Source of the DNA: an uncultured Lachnospiraceae bacterium
Lineage (GTDB): Bacteria; Bacillota; Clostridia; Lachnospirales; Lachnospiraceae
NCBI GenBank assembly: GCA_937891165.1
Contig: CALAEX010000066.1
Span: forward strand, 8,788-72,787
Length of the DNA: 64,000 nt
Direction: 5' to 3'
The notes beneath the pieces were generated by a model. The model searched no databases, was not told the origin of the DNA, and worked only from the letters and a program-made list of their open reading frames with translations. Made by a program: the position numbers and the translations under genes. Shown piece after piece: positions 8,866 through 15,858 of the stretch (position 1 is its first letter; every line of letters begins with the position of its first letter).

Positions 8866-9129
8866 ATGGTTATTATAAGTAATAAGAAGTTTAAGAAAAT
8901 GCAGACAACAAATTTAGTTGTTGGGTGTACTGGTATTGGTATGGGTGTAATTGGAGTGGGTCTTGGAACAGCATCTTTAATTAAAGATTCTGTAAATAAG
9001 AAAAAGACAAATTCTGATATAGATCTAATTCAGCAACATATCAATGCTTTAGAAAGAGCAAGTAAGAAAACTTGTAAAGAGGTCGCAGTAATTCAGGAAA
9101 CTTTAATGGGAAATGGGTTATTAAGATAA
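8866..9129 (+). CDS. Small membrane protein, function unknown
   Basis: 87 residues with ribosome site AAAGGAG. Residues about 16-37 form a Gly-rich hydrophobic segment (VVGCTGIGMGVIGVGLG) likely to cross the membrane, followed by a charged helix (SDIDLIQQHINALERASKK). It is a single-gene unit between a promoter-like motif and a terminator. Similar Gly-rich one-segment proteins occur at 34417-35249. Confidence 0.75.
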   Translation: MVIISNKKFKKMQTTNLVVGCTGIGMGVIGVGLGTASLIKDSVNKKKTNSDIDLIQQHINALERASKKTCKEVAVIQETLMGNGLLR

Positions 9130-9135
9130 AAGTTT

Positions 9136-9163
9136 GGGAATAGTAATATTCCCTTTCTTTTTT
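9136..9163 (+). terminator. Rho-independent terminator
   Basis: GGGAATA and TATTCCC stem with a short loop, then TTTCTTTTTT. It follows the stop codon of the gene at 8866. Confidence 0.85.
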
Positions 9164-9312
9164 ATTAAAAAATATATAAGAGAGTACAAAAATATAAGAA
9201 TTTTAGATTCTATAAATATACCAAGATAATTAGCAATTACGCAATTATTTCTTTTGCATAACAGTACAAACTTTAGTTGTACGTCTCTTAGTAGTAGAAT
9301 GTAAGTGTTCTA

Positions 9313-9350
9313 AAAAGTCCCCTAACCATGAATGTGGTTAGGGGACTTTT
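9313..9350. terminator. Strong bidirectional terminator
   Basis: AAAAGTCCCCTAACCA and TGGTTAGGGGACTTTT form a long GC-containing stem with T-runs on both strands. It lies between the plus-strand block and the minus-strand fibre cassette. The 9164-9312 stretch holds no gene that I can support. Confidence 0.85.
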
Positions 9351-9401
9351 ATAGAGTAGATGTAAAATTTACTCTTATTTTTTGTATATGAAATAGTTAA
9401 A

Positions 9402-9722
9402 TTACACTACTGATAAACTTGGAGTGACTTTAGCTTTATTAGTTACACCAGTTACAGCGTATTTTGCGTGTAAATATAAATCATTACTTGAGATTGACGC
9501 AGTTCCATTAGCTATTGATATTACAATAGAACCAGTGAGTTTAGCAGCACCTTGGTCTGCGTATATATGATTATCACCAACATGAGCATAGCTCGATGAT
9601 GTAATACTTATAGTTAAACTACAACTAGCTTTACTACTAAAATTTAGTACTGAATCAGCACCTGCACTATTCACAAAATGTAATTTTCCATCAGTTCCTA
9701 CATATGTTTTCACCTTACTCAC
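9402..9722 (-). CDS. Tail-fibre-like protein with conserved KTYVGTDGKLHFVNSAGAD head
   Basis: 106 residues starting at GTG directly after the leader repeat (TAGTAAC-GTG). The first 23 residues (SKVKTYVGTDGK to SAGAD) match the protein at 13808-14281 exactly. After LNFSS the sequences diverge. The rest is Ser/Thr/Ala-rich and beta-strand-like (SCSLTISITSSS, TGSIVISIANGT), as in small fibre tips. I infer a virion surface protein, with the head as attachment part and the variable part as receptor-binding tip. No good ribosome site is seen, so translation may use the leader. Confidence 0.75.
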   Translation of the reverse strand: MSKVKTYVGTDGKLHFVNSAGADSVLNFSSKASCSLTISITSSSYAHVGDNHIYADQGAAKLTGSIVISIANGTASISSNDLYLHAKYAVTGVTNKAKVTPSLSVV

Positions 9723-9808
9723 GTTACTATTTAGTTAAATAAGATTTCTCTATCTCCCGTGTTTTACCGAGAGATAGAGAAAATTAATTGTGCTAAATTC
9801 AATCCCCC
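9723..9808 (-). repeat. Cassette leader repeat, copy 2
   Basis: Same element as copies 1, 3 and 4, but with loop GTGTTTTAC and a variant end (TTTAACTAAATAGTAAC). The inverted copy at the right window edge has the same loop. It lies immediately upstream of the cassette at 9402-9722. Confidence 0.82.
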
Positions 9809-9855
9809 TAAAAAACAAAAATAAAAAACAAAAAGTGAGAAAAGAAAACGAATAT

Positions 9856-10188
9856 TTAAACCCATACAGTACCAGATAATGATGATGAATTTTCCCACCA
9901 TTGGTCTGGTAAAGCCGAATTGTATAGATAATCTCCACTCTCATTAGTTAATATAACACTCACATGTTGCCATATAGGATTTGATGGGTTACCGCCTACA
10001 GATCTTGTTACATAAAAATTCACTGGATGTGTTTTATCACTACCAGCAGCGACACCAGCGTTATATCTATTAGTATAAATATTTTGTATACTAGTTACTA
10101 TAGCTGCGGGAGTTTTTGCACTAGGGGTTGACCCACATGATTTGCATTTATTATATATTGAATCAACCCCAGTTTGAAAAGACGAGAG
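9856..10188 (-). CDS. Tail-fibre-like cassette without a visible start
   Basis: An open minus-strand frame of 111 codons follows repeat copy 3 in the same phase as the other cassettes (AGT-AAC-CTC). It has no conserved head and no standard start codon. It includes a small Cys cluster (NKCKSCGST) and aromatic, Asn/Ser-rich sequence ending LSGTVWV. The arrangement mirrors the left-edge cassette at 1-281. It is either a silent donor tip awaiting recombination or read from a non-canonical start. Confidence 0.5.
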   Translation of the reverse strand, partial: LSSFQTGVDSIYNKCKSCGSTPSAKTPAAIVTSIQNIYTNRYNAGVAAGSDKTHPVNFYVTRSVGGNPSNPIWQHVSVILTNESGDYLYNSALPDQWWENSSSLSGTVWV

Positions 10189-10273
10189 GTTACTATTTAG
10201 CTTAATAAAAATTCTCTATCTCCCGAGAATCATCGAGAGATAGAGAAAATTAATTGTGCTAAATTCAATCCCC
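10189..10273 (-). repeat. Cassette leader repeat, copy 3
   Basis: Same element, with loop GAGAATCAT. The stem arms and the flanks GAATTTAGCACAATTAATTTT and AAGCTAAATAGTAAC are conserved, so the loop is the variable part among copies. Confidence 0.82.
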
Positions 10274-10346
10274 AAGTCTCTCCCGTACTACTAAAACCTC
10301 AGGTAATAGTGTAATCTTCTTAAAAAATAAAAGTATATAATTCTAC

Positions 10347-10365
10347 TGTACAAGGTGCTTGTACA
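10347..10365. promoter_or_regulatory. Perfect inverted repeat TGTACAAG-GTG-CTTGTACA
   Basis: An 8-bp palindromic pair with a 3-bp spacer, about 100 nt before the gene at 10463. The symmetry suits a dimeric repressor operator or an RNA hairpin. A small GCAC-CTTC-GTGC hairpin with a T-run follows at about 10385-10406. No other feature is seen in 10274-10462. Confidence 0.4.
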
Positions 10366-10462
10366 TATGGTGATTGAAATACGGCACCTTCGTGCTTTAT
10401 TTTTTTGTATTTATAATCAAAACAACTACTTAAATAGTCAGATTTGAAAGGAAGAGATGATT

Positions 10463-10735
10463 ATGAATAAAATTAACACATTGAAGCTTGCTATTCATGA
10501 AGCTCATGCAGAAAACATTATCAGTTCAGATAAAAGAGATTCTATGTTAACTTTTTGCGAATCTGTAGATTTAGAAAATGCAGAAGATTATGATAAGTTT
10601 ATGGAAATGACCCAGGAACTTATCAATATTGCAGAAGCTAAGAAAACAAATGAACTTAAGCTTACTATTTTTGAAAGTGAAGCTTGCGGTGATATTACTG
10701 CAGAAGAAAGAGAAGAATTACTTAAAATGCTTTAA
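10463..10735 (+). CDS. Small protein made of two helical-hairpin repeats (SHOCT-like)
   Basis: 90 residues. ATG 10463 is preferred over ATG 10457 because of spacing from AAAGGAAG. It holds two copies of one motif: LKLAIHEAHAENIISSDKRD near residues 7-26 and LKLTIFESEACGDITAEERE near 67-86. A third relative, LDIFEENAAGKITDNMRDYM, occurs in the probable prohead core protein at 35298-36509. The motif resembles short SHOCT-type helical hairpins. A virion or assembly role is inferred from the shared motif only. Confidence 0.75.
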   Translation: MNKINTLKLAIHEAHAENIISSDKRDSMLTFCESVDLENAEDYDKFMEMTQELINIAEAKKTNELKLTIFESEACGDITAEEREELLKML

Positions 10736-10752
10736 GTAGAACAAAATATAAT

Positions 10753-10794
10753 CCAGATACAGATTAATTTCTGTATCTGGAAATTTGTTTTTTT
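10753..10794 (+). terminator. Rho-independent terminator
   Basis: CCAGATACAG and CTGTATCTGG stem with an eight-base loop, followed by AAATTTGTTTTTTT. It lies between the convergent genes at 10463 (plus) and 10793 (minus). Confidence 0.85.
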
Positions 10795-11404
10795 AGAAAT
10801 AGTCTCTTACTGTATTTTTAAAGATATTAACCATAACATCCGGTAAATTATGTTTTTTAGCATTAATTTCAACACCCTTTTCAAATGGTGTATCGGATAC
10901 CAAACTACTAGCATAACAGTCACAGAAATATTCGAAGAAATCTACGATATTCATATCAGCAAGTCCATTTTCGAAATGCTCTGGATGATGACGGTTTACT
11001 TCATAATGATGAGATAAACATTCATCCATCATATCTTTTCTAATTTTATTATATTCTGGCGTACCGTATTTCGCAGTTCTAAGAAGAGGAATAAATTTGT
11101 CATATCCTTCTTTCTCAGGTTTTTCTAACTTACTTTTGTCATGGTCATTCATTCTAACCTGCAATGCCTCAATTAAAGGAAGCATTACATTAAAAATATT
11201 ATTTTTATGAATCATAGTATCTGAATATGAATCATAAGATTTTTCTTCTGGTAAACTCATTGGTTTAGTTCCTCCTGTATATAAAATTGATTCTGGTTTA
11301 TAATTACTTTCATCCCAAAAAGTAATTATTTGACCATTTACTATAGTTTTTGTTTTAATTAATTTTAAGGATTTCCCTATTCTATAATTTCTATCAATCT
11401 TCAA
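10793..11404 (-). CDS. DUF5662-family protein
   Basis: 203 residues beginning with TTG, overlapping the upstream gene by 11 nt. The C-terminal two-thirds carries the DUF5662 signature: MNDHDKSKLEKPEKEGYDKF, then CLSHHYEVNRHHPEHFENGL and DFFEYFCDCYASSL. The His/Asp pattern resembles metal-dependent HD-type folds, but the biochemical activity of the family is not known to me. Such proteins are common in phages of Firmicutes. The N-terminal 60 residues are not part of the family. Confidence 0.75.
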   Translation of the reverse strand: MKIDRNYRIGKSLKLIKTKTIVNGQIITFWDESNYKPESILYTGGTKPMSLPEEKSYDSYSDTMIHKNNIFNVMLPLIEALQVRMNDHDKSKLEKPEKEGYDKFIPLLRTAKYGTPEYNKIRKDMMDECLSHHYEVNRHHPEHFENGLADMNIVDFFEYFCDCYASSLVSDTPFEKGVEINAKKHNLPDVMVNIFKNTVRDYF

Positions 11405-11747
11405 AATTACCCACTTTCAATTTTTCAATATCATCTTTCATCTTTTGTAAATCACTTAATTTCTTTTGATGATTTGTAAGTAATAATTGAACCGTTTCAT
11501 GTTTCTTAACCATTTCTTTTATTGGTAAATACAATTGTTTGTATTTCTCTTCACCAAATTCTCGTTTGATAAACTCAATAATGGTGTTAGTTTCGATAAA
11601 TAAATTTATCACCATGCTTTCTAAAGCCAAATCTGTTTGGACTAAGTTTTTAAGATTTTCCAATTCTTCCATTCGTTCATCCATTTCAGATTCAATTTCT
11701 TCCATCAATTTAGAATCAATATCTTTATTCTTACTAAATAAACCCAT
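11394..11747 (-). CDS. Coiled-coil hypothetical protein
   Basis: 117 residues with ribosome site AAAGGAGATAATTA. Nearly all is charged helix (EEIESEMDERMEELENLKNL, then KKHETVQLLLTNHQKKLSDL). It begins MGLFSKNKDIDSK, like the MGLFNKNDMSKF start of the probable core protein at 35298-36509. It forms a two-gene unit with the DUF5662 gene. Function unknown. Confidence 0.75.
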   Translation of the reverse strand: MGLFSKNKDIDSKLMEEIESEMDERMEELENLKNLVQTDLALESMVINLFIETNTIIEFIKREFGEEKYKQLYLPIKEMVKKHETVQLLLTNHQKKLSDLQKMKDDIEKLKVGNFED

Positions 11748-11819
11748 TAATTATCTCCTTTCTTTATTTATAAACTTAACTATTAGTTAAAATCATAATA
11801 GAAAGTGATGATAATAATT

Positions 11820-12251
11820 ATGAATAATGAACGATATTTTGCTATGTTTGATTTTATTCTTCATAAGAGAATCATTCCTCTTATTGCAGAAAAAGTGGAT
11901 ATACTATTTGAGACAGATAAATATTTTACGCATTATTATAAAGATGAATTCGATTGTGGTGAGTATATAACAAGACCGATATTAGATTTGACTGAATTCG
12001 CCCTTCCTATATTGGCGATAGTTATTTATGAAGTAGACACAAAAGAATTTATCGATAGATTTCATTCCGACATTATCCAAATAAATCCAATCAATTTCTT
12101 TGGATGGTTGAAAGAGTATATGATGGAAGAATATATTTTAGTGAAAGCCATGAATAGAGATGGTATTATAATGACGTTTTGGGCTACAATAAACTTAGAT
12201 TATCCTGCAATTGTGAGAGAAGGTTATGAATATATATTCGGAGATAAATAA
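11820..12251 (+). CDS. Hypothetical protein
   Basis: A protein of about 143 residues (MNNERYFAMFDF...). In-frame GTG 11805 and ATG 11808 are alternative starts, and the weak GAAAGTGATG site does not decide between them. It is rich in Ile, Phe and acidic residues (TEFALPILAIVIYEV is the most hydrophobic part). I recognise no domain. It stands alone on the plus strand with divergent and convergent minus neighbours. Confidence 0.7.
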   Translation: MNNERYFAMFDFILHKRIIPLIAEKVDILFETDKYFTHYYKDEFDCGEYITRPILDLTEFALPILAIVIYEVDTKEFIDRFHSDIIQINPINFFGWLKEYMMEEYILVKAMNRDGIIMTFWATINLDYPAIVREGYEYIFGDK

Positions 12252-12252
12252 A

Positions 12253-12282
12253 TCCATTGGGAATTTGTATGTTCCCAATGGA
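12253..12282. terminator. Hairpin terminator between convergent genes
   Basis: TCCATTGGGAA and TTCCCAATGGA form an 11-bp stem with an eight-base loop. It lies between the stops of 11820-12251 (plus) and 12288-13007 (minus). The T-run is short. Confidence 0.7.
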
Positions 12283-12287
12283 TGTTC

Positions 12288-13007
12288 TTATGCCCAGTAA
12301 GTAGATTTTCTTTCTAAATGGAAAATATCATCCCATTCTTTTAAGATTTCTTTTCTTTCATTTATAGAATCTGCCCAATCATCAATTTTTAAATTAATTC
12401 TTCCATGTGCAGTTTCTAATTCATTATAGTGTTTGATAATTCCATAGAGAGCTTTCTTACAATCAATAATTGCTAAGTTTTTAAATGTCTCTTCTTGAGA
12501 CATTGGAATACTGGATAAATCTTTGTTGTGAAGTTTTGCATATTTACAAAACATACTTCCACCATAATAATGATACAGTCTTACTGTATTTGGAGAAAAG
12601 AATTCAAATGTTGGTTTTGGAAAAGCCATATTTGTTAAATCCGCTCCAATATTGGTGAATAATAAATCTCCTATCATGTTAGGGTTTGCTATTGGCATAC
12701 CAGCACCATAATAACCAATTCCACTGATATCCGAAGCATCGTAATAAATATCTTCGATAAATACAATTTCTTGCCCTGGTGGAACTGATAATTTAATATC
12801 AGCATACTCTATATTTTGAATACCTTTTTCTATACTTGTATCAGAAATTCTAATTGTTTCATACTGAGGAAAATATTGTGAATAGGTTCTTAATGTAGTT
12901 TCTTTAATCACTCTTGCTAATGTTCCATCAACATCGTCAAGAGGCAAAGCTACTGCATAGATACCCAATTCCATTTTTACGTTAAAGAGTAAATTAGATA
13001 TATTCAT
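12288..13007 (-). CDS. Putative virion structural protein (connector/neck type)
   Basis: 239 residues with strong site AAAGGGTAGGTG. The middle has an aromatic, Gly-rich loop (DISGIGYYGAGMP) and the C-terminus a helix with LKIDDWADSINERKEILKEW. The pattern recalls connector or neck proteins of large myoviruses from general knowledge, not from a search. It is solitary between small genes and the fibre cassettes, so context is only weakly supportive. Confidence 0.6.
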   Translation of the reverse strand: MNISNLLFNVKMELGIYAVALPLDDVDGTLARVIKETTLRTYSQYFPQYETIRISDTSIEKGIQNIEYADIKLSVPPGQEIVFIEDIYYDASDISGIGYYGAGMPIANPNMIGDLLFTNIGADLTNMAFPKPTFEFFSPNTVRLYHYYGGSMFCKYAKLHNKDLSSIPMSQEETFKNLAIIDCKKALYGIIKHYNELETAHGRINLKIDDWADSINERKEILKEWDDIFHLERKSTYWA

Positions 13008-13156
13008 ACATTACACCTACCCTTTCTGTCATTACTAAAATGTTTTCTAGTGGTAAATATAATAAAGTATATAAAGAATAACGTTTTAGTAAGATGAAGT
13101 ATATCTATAAAAATTCCAAAGCGTATCTTAATCTTTAAGCCAATGGTTTAAAAAGT

Positions 13157-13198
13157 GGACTAGCTACAAAAGTAGCTAGTCCTTCTTTCTTTTCTTTT
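13157..13198 (+). terminator. Hairpin with T-rich tail
   Basis: GGACTAGCTAC and GTAGCTAGTCC form an 11-bp stem, followed by a T/C-rich tract on the plus strand. It lies at the 3' end of the minus-strand cassette at 13197-13615, so it may also work as the end of that unit. 13008-13156 holds no supportable gene. Confidence 0.6.
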
Positions 13199-13615
13199 AA
13201 TATACAAGATAAATTTCTAATGAGTTGCAATATGCAGATACTATATAGGCATTTGTTTCACTTCCACCTGGGCTTCCTAAATTATATGTAAATACACCTG
13301 TTGATGTATTATATGAATACGATGCTGTTGCATTGAATGTATATGTGGTAGTTTCGGTTAATGCATGAAAGTAACAAATATACATACTCAAATATGATTT
13401 TAATGGTCTGAATAAGAAATTATTTTTTGTAAGTGAAGAATAAATATTTGGGTATGATGATTTTATATTTACAGTACCAGAATACTTACTTCCACTATAT
13501 ACTTTGACTATAGTAGCTCCACCACTACTAAAATTTAGTACTGTATCAGCACCTGCCTTATTTACGAAGTGTAGTTTACCATCACTACCTACATAGGTCT
13601 TTATTTTAGAAGTAT
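13197..13615 (-). pseudogene. Start-less tail-fibre-like cassette (silent donor candidate)
   Basis: An open minus frame contains the conserved head from KTYVGSDGKLHFVNKAGADT to LNFSS, then a unique tip (GGATIVKVYSGSKYSGTV, later HALTETTTYTFNATASYSY). No ATG, GTG or TTG is in frame upstream, the leader repeat is missing, and a minus-strand terminator (13640-13669) lies just before it. It thus looks like a stored, unexpressed variant of the fibre gene. It ends LEIYLVY with a normal stop. Confidence 0.65.
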
Positions 13616-13639
13616 CATCAAGATATATATTATTATAGA

Positions 13640-13669
13640 TAAAAAAGAAACATCTGCTAAGATGTTTCT
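13640..13669 (-). terminator. Minus-strand terminator before the silent cassette
   Basis: On the minus strand AGAAACATC and GATGTTTCT form a 9-bp stem with a six-base loop, followed by TTTTTT. It would stop transcription before the cassette at 13197-13615. Confidence 0.75.
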
Positions 13670-13764
13670 ATAAAACTTTACAACTTATTATAACCAATTA
13701 TAAATTCTATCAATCTTCTCTATTAATAGGTTATAATATATGATTGAAAAAAGTCTATCCTATC

Positions 13765-13808
13765 AAAATATCACCACTAGGGTATTATACCCTAGTGGTT
13801 TAATATTT
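13765..13808. terminator. Bidirectional terminator
   Basis: ACCACTAGGG and CCCTAGTGGT form a stem around TATTATA, extended by AAATATC/AATATTT-like arms. It lies directly after the stop of the cassette at 13808-14281. No gene is seen in 13670-13764. Confidence 0.75.
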
Positions 13809-14281
13809 TAACCTACTTTTATTAGAAGTACCATACATAACAAACATCCACCACAATTATCATTTGTATGTGGTTTTATAGTATCGTTTTTATTTACATT
13901 AAATTCTTTTATCACAAGATTAGTTCCATCTGCTCCATATTGACCCAATGCATCTGACGCATATATAGTACTATTATTTATAATAATTCCGTATTGTGAA
14001 ACACTACCACTATATCTTTGATATTGGTCAACATATAATTTTAACCTCATATTATTTTTAACAGTTAGTGTATATCCATCGCTTCCAAGTGTAAATAGTT
14101 CTGTGTTGTACTCTTTAGGTGGTTTGGAAGGATATAACCCATCTGCAGTTTTAGCATACCAAAATGATGCTATTTTATGTGCACTACTACCACTACTAAA
14201 ATTTAGCGCTGTATCAGCACCTGCACTATTCACAAAATGTAATTTTCCATCAGTTCCTACATATGTTTTCACCTTACTCAC
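13808..14281 (-). CDS. Tail-fibre-like protein with conserved KTYVGTDGKLHFVNSAGAD head
   Basis: 157 residues beginning at GTG right after repeat copy 4. The head through LNFSS is the same as in 9402-9722 except for two residues (DTA for DSV). The tip is different and longer: KIASFWYAKTADGLYPSKPP, then VDQYQRYSGSVSQYGIIINN, and a Cys-containing end (NDNCGGCLLCMVLL). I infer a receptor-binding fibre or head-decoration variant. Complete with leader, it and 9402-9722 are the two expression-ready cassettes in the window. Confidence 0.75.
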   Translation of the reverse strand: MSKVKTYVGTDGKLHFVNSAGADTALNFSSGSSAHKIASFWYAKTADGLYPSKPPKEYNTELFTLGSDGYTLTVKNNMRLKLYVDQYQRYSGSVSQYGIIINNSTIYASDALGQYGADGTNLVIKEFNVNKNDTIKPHTNDNCGGCLLCMVLLIKVG

Positions 14282-14370
14282 GTTACTATTTAGCTTAATA
14301 AAAATTCTCTATCTCCCGATAAATACCGAGAGATAGAGAAAATTAATTGTGCTAAATTCAATCCCCCCCC
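14282..14370 (-). repeat. Cassette leader repeat, copy 4
   Basis: Identical loop (GATAAATAC) to copy 1. Homology with copy 1 extends beyond the element to about 14433, so the whole 282-432 and 14282-14433 segments are duplicated, apart from small differences. Confidence 0.85.
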
Positions 14371-14403
14371 TGAAAAAATAACCGTAAAGTAGTTTCGCTT
14401 AAT

Positions 14404-14413
14404 GATATATAAT
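14404..14413 (+). promoter_or_regulatory. Promoter-like motif GATATATAAT
   Basis: The variant motif also found at 399-408. Here it is followed about 25 nt later by the structured leader at 14438, consistent with a transcript starting between them. Confidence 0.4.
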
Positions 14414-14437
14414 TTTTGTGAATCAAAGTAAATAAAA

Positions 14438-14508
14438 AACTAAATAGTGCTCTGTAAATATAAATAATCGGAGGCGGAACTTGATAGAAGTTTGAAAAGA
14501 CTATCAAT
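14438..14508 (+). ncRNA. Structured leader RNA element, copy 1
   Basis: Shares AACTAAATAG-GCTC-G, then AAATATAAATAATCGGAGG and CGGAACTTGATA, with 32058-32128. Two stems are supported: CTCTG with CGGAG (CTCCG in the other copy), and TTGATAG with CTATCAA (TTGATAAT/ATTATCAA in the other copy), so paired positions change together. It sits 30 nt before the ATG at 14538. Class not recognised; possible cis-regulatory leader. Confidence 0.5.
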
Positions 14509-14537
14509 AAAAATAAAAAAAGAAAGGCGGACTTTAT

Positions 14538-15056
14538 ATGGTCCGAGTGGTGAATACCATGACAAAATTAGCAGAAATTAAAAATAACAAAATCGAAGCA
14601 ACTGTGGACATGTTTATCGTTCCTAACTGTCCAGCTAGATTCTTGGAAGGATTTTCTTATGAAAATCCAGCTCCTGGTTATATGAATCTCAGAGATGATA
14701 CCATCGATAGGATTGCAAAACTTAACGGTGTTGAAATCCATAAAGGAGAAAAACTCATTCAAGTTTGGCTCACTTCCAAACTTGAATTGAGAAGCGAAAA
14801 CCTAAATGACCATGGGTTTAGAGCTTTAAGTGAAAGTGGAGAGGAGGTTCATCTCCACTTTAACTGCCATAGTATACCGGCAACAATGTTGAACGGTAAA
14901 ACTGAAGGTGAGGTGTTTGATATGAAAATCAAATGCTATGATAAAGAGAAAAACGAGTATGAACTTTTGATGCATATTAGATGTAATCAGAGTGAATACC
15001 GTTATAGACGTTTCGGTAATTTCGAAAATGTGTTGGCAGAGTTGATTGAATGTTAA
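14538..15056 (+). CDS. Hypothetical protein behind the structured leader
   Basis: 172 residues. ATG 14538 follows GAAAGG at ten bases; ATG 14559 is an alternative. It is a soluble alpha/beta protein (TVDMFIVPNCPARFLEGFSY, later EVHLHFNCHSIPATML) with no recognised domain. Its transcript would carry the leader RNA at 14438-14508, which it shares only with the gene at 32177. The two proteins are not similar, so a common regulator or signal is more likely than common function. Confidence 0.75.
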   Translation: MVRVVNTMTKLAEIKNNKIEATVDMFIVPNCPARFLEGFSYENPAPGYMNLRDDTIDRIAKLNGVEIHKGEKLIQVWLTSKLELRSENLNDHGFRALSESGEEVHLHFNCHSIPATMLNGKTEGEVFDMKIKCYDKEKNEYELLMHIRCNQSEYRYRRFGNFENVLAELIEC

Positions 15057-15060
15057 ATTG

Positions 15061-15095
15061 AAGAGTGAATCGAATGATTCACTCTTCTTTTTTTT
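15061..15095. terminator. Bidirectional terminator
   Basis: AAGAGTGAATC and GATTCACTCTT stem with a four-base loop and eight or more T. It serves the convergent genes at 14538 (plus) and 15094 (minus). Confidence 0.88.
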
Positions 15096-15615
15096 AATTT
15101 CCCGTACTTCCAAATCCGCCATTTCTGATTCCATCAACATCATCATCTTCAGTAATACCATACTCTAAGAAGATTCCCTGGATAAATCCATCACCTTCTT
15201 CTAAGTGTATATATTTACTTTCATTTGTATCATTGGTAATTTTAACAAAAATATGACCTTCATTATCAGAATAGTAATAATCACTATCGATAATCCCTAC
15301 CGTATTATTTAACTGGAGTCTAAATTTGAATCCGAGACCACTTCTTGGATATAATTTAAGAACCCAATTTTCCTGCATCTTACATCTAATACCAGTTGGA
15401 ATTTTTACTGTAACATTAGGTGCCATTGTCATTGTAAATGGAATAAAGAAATCATATCCAGCACTTCCTTTTGTTGCACGTTTTGGAAGTTTAATACTGT
15501 CATAAATCTTTTTAATAGTTTCATCAGACCATTCTTTGTATGTAGGGTCAATATCCCTAACTCCTTTATAAAACTCTTCAAAACTTACCTTCTCAAATTT
15601 TGCAATTCGTTTCAT
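15094..15615 (-). CDS. dut: dUTP diphosphatase (trimeric dUTPase)
   Basis: 173 residues. Hydrolyses dUTP to dUMP and diphosphate, keeping uracil out of phage DNA and feeding dTMP synthesis. The five family motifs are present in order: SAGYDFF (1), PRSGLGFK (2), NNTVGIIDSDYY (3, with the catalytic Asp), GDGFIQGIF (4) and NGGFGSTG (5, the C-terminal lid). It has an N-terminal extension of about 45 residues (EEFYKGVRDIDPTYKEW) not needed for the fold. Ribosome site AAAGGAGG. It is a single-gene unit. Confidence 0.95.
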   Translation of the reverse strand: MKRIAKFEKVSFEEFYKGVRDIDPTYKEWSDETIKKIYDSIKLPKRATKGSAGYDFFIPFTMTMAPNVTVKIPTGIRCKMQENWVLKLYPRSGLGFKFRLQLNNTVGIIDSDYYYSDNEGHIFVKITNDTNESKYIHLEEGDGFIQGIFLEYGITEDDDVDGIRNGGFGSTGN

Positions 15616-15715
15616 TTTTTATCCTCCTTTTGTAAGTTACTCTTTTTGTTAATTTAATAATACTAATCGAAGATAGATATATTTTATTGATATATCATTC
15701 TTATGAATAAAGTAT

Positions 15716-15788
15716 GAAATATTAGATTAGGGGCAAATCGCAGGGTCCAACTCACTCTGAATCGCGGGTTCGAATCCCGCATATTTTT
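15716..15788 (+). tRNA. tRNA with an abnormal (9-nt) anticodon loop
   Basis: Acceptor GAAATAT/ATATTTT (7 bp), U8-A9, D arm GATT-AGGGGCA-AATC, anticodon stem CAGGG/CTCTG, variable loop AATC, T arm GCGGG-TTCGAAT-CCCGC and discriminator T give 73 nt. All invariant T-loop and D-loop bases fit. The anticodon loop is TCCAACTCA, nine bases, or seven (CCAACTC) if a sixth T-A pair forms; neither is standard. With U33 placed first the anticodon reads CCA (Trp). CCA end not encoded. It may be degenerate or specialised. Confidence 0.6.
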
Positions 15789-15858
15789 TCCCTATTTTCA
15801 GTGAAAAACCGACCTGGAAACATTTTTGTAAGACTTCTAGATGAAAGGAAGTGACAAA

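Noticed and set aside
9723..9808. Leader repeats as plain rho-independent terminators
   Set aside because: On neither strand is the stem followed by a T-run, and each lies upstream of a cassette rather than downstream.
15716..15788. Call as tRNA-Gln from the CTCTGAA stretch
   Set aside because: Putting CTG as anticodon breaks the anticodon stem; the T, D and acceptor arms fix the stem as CAGGG/CTCTG.
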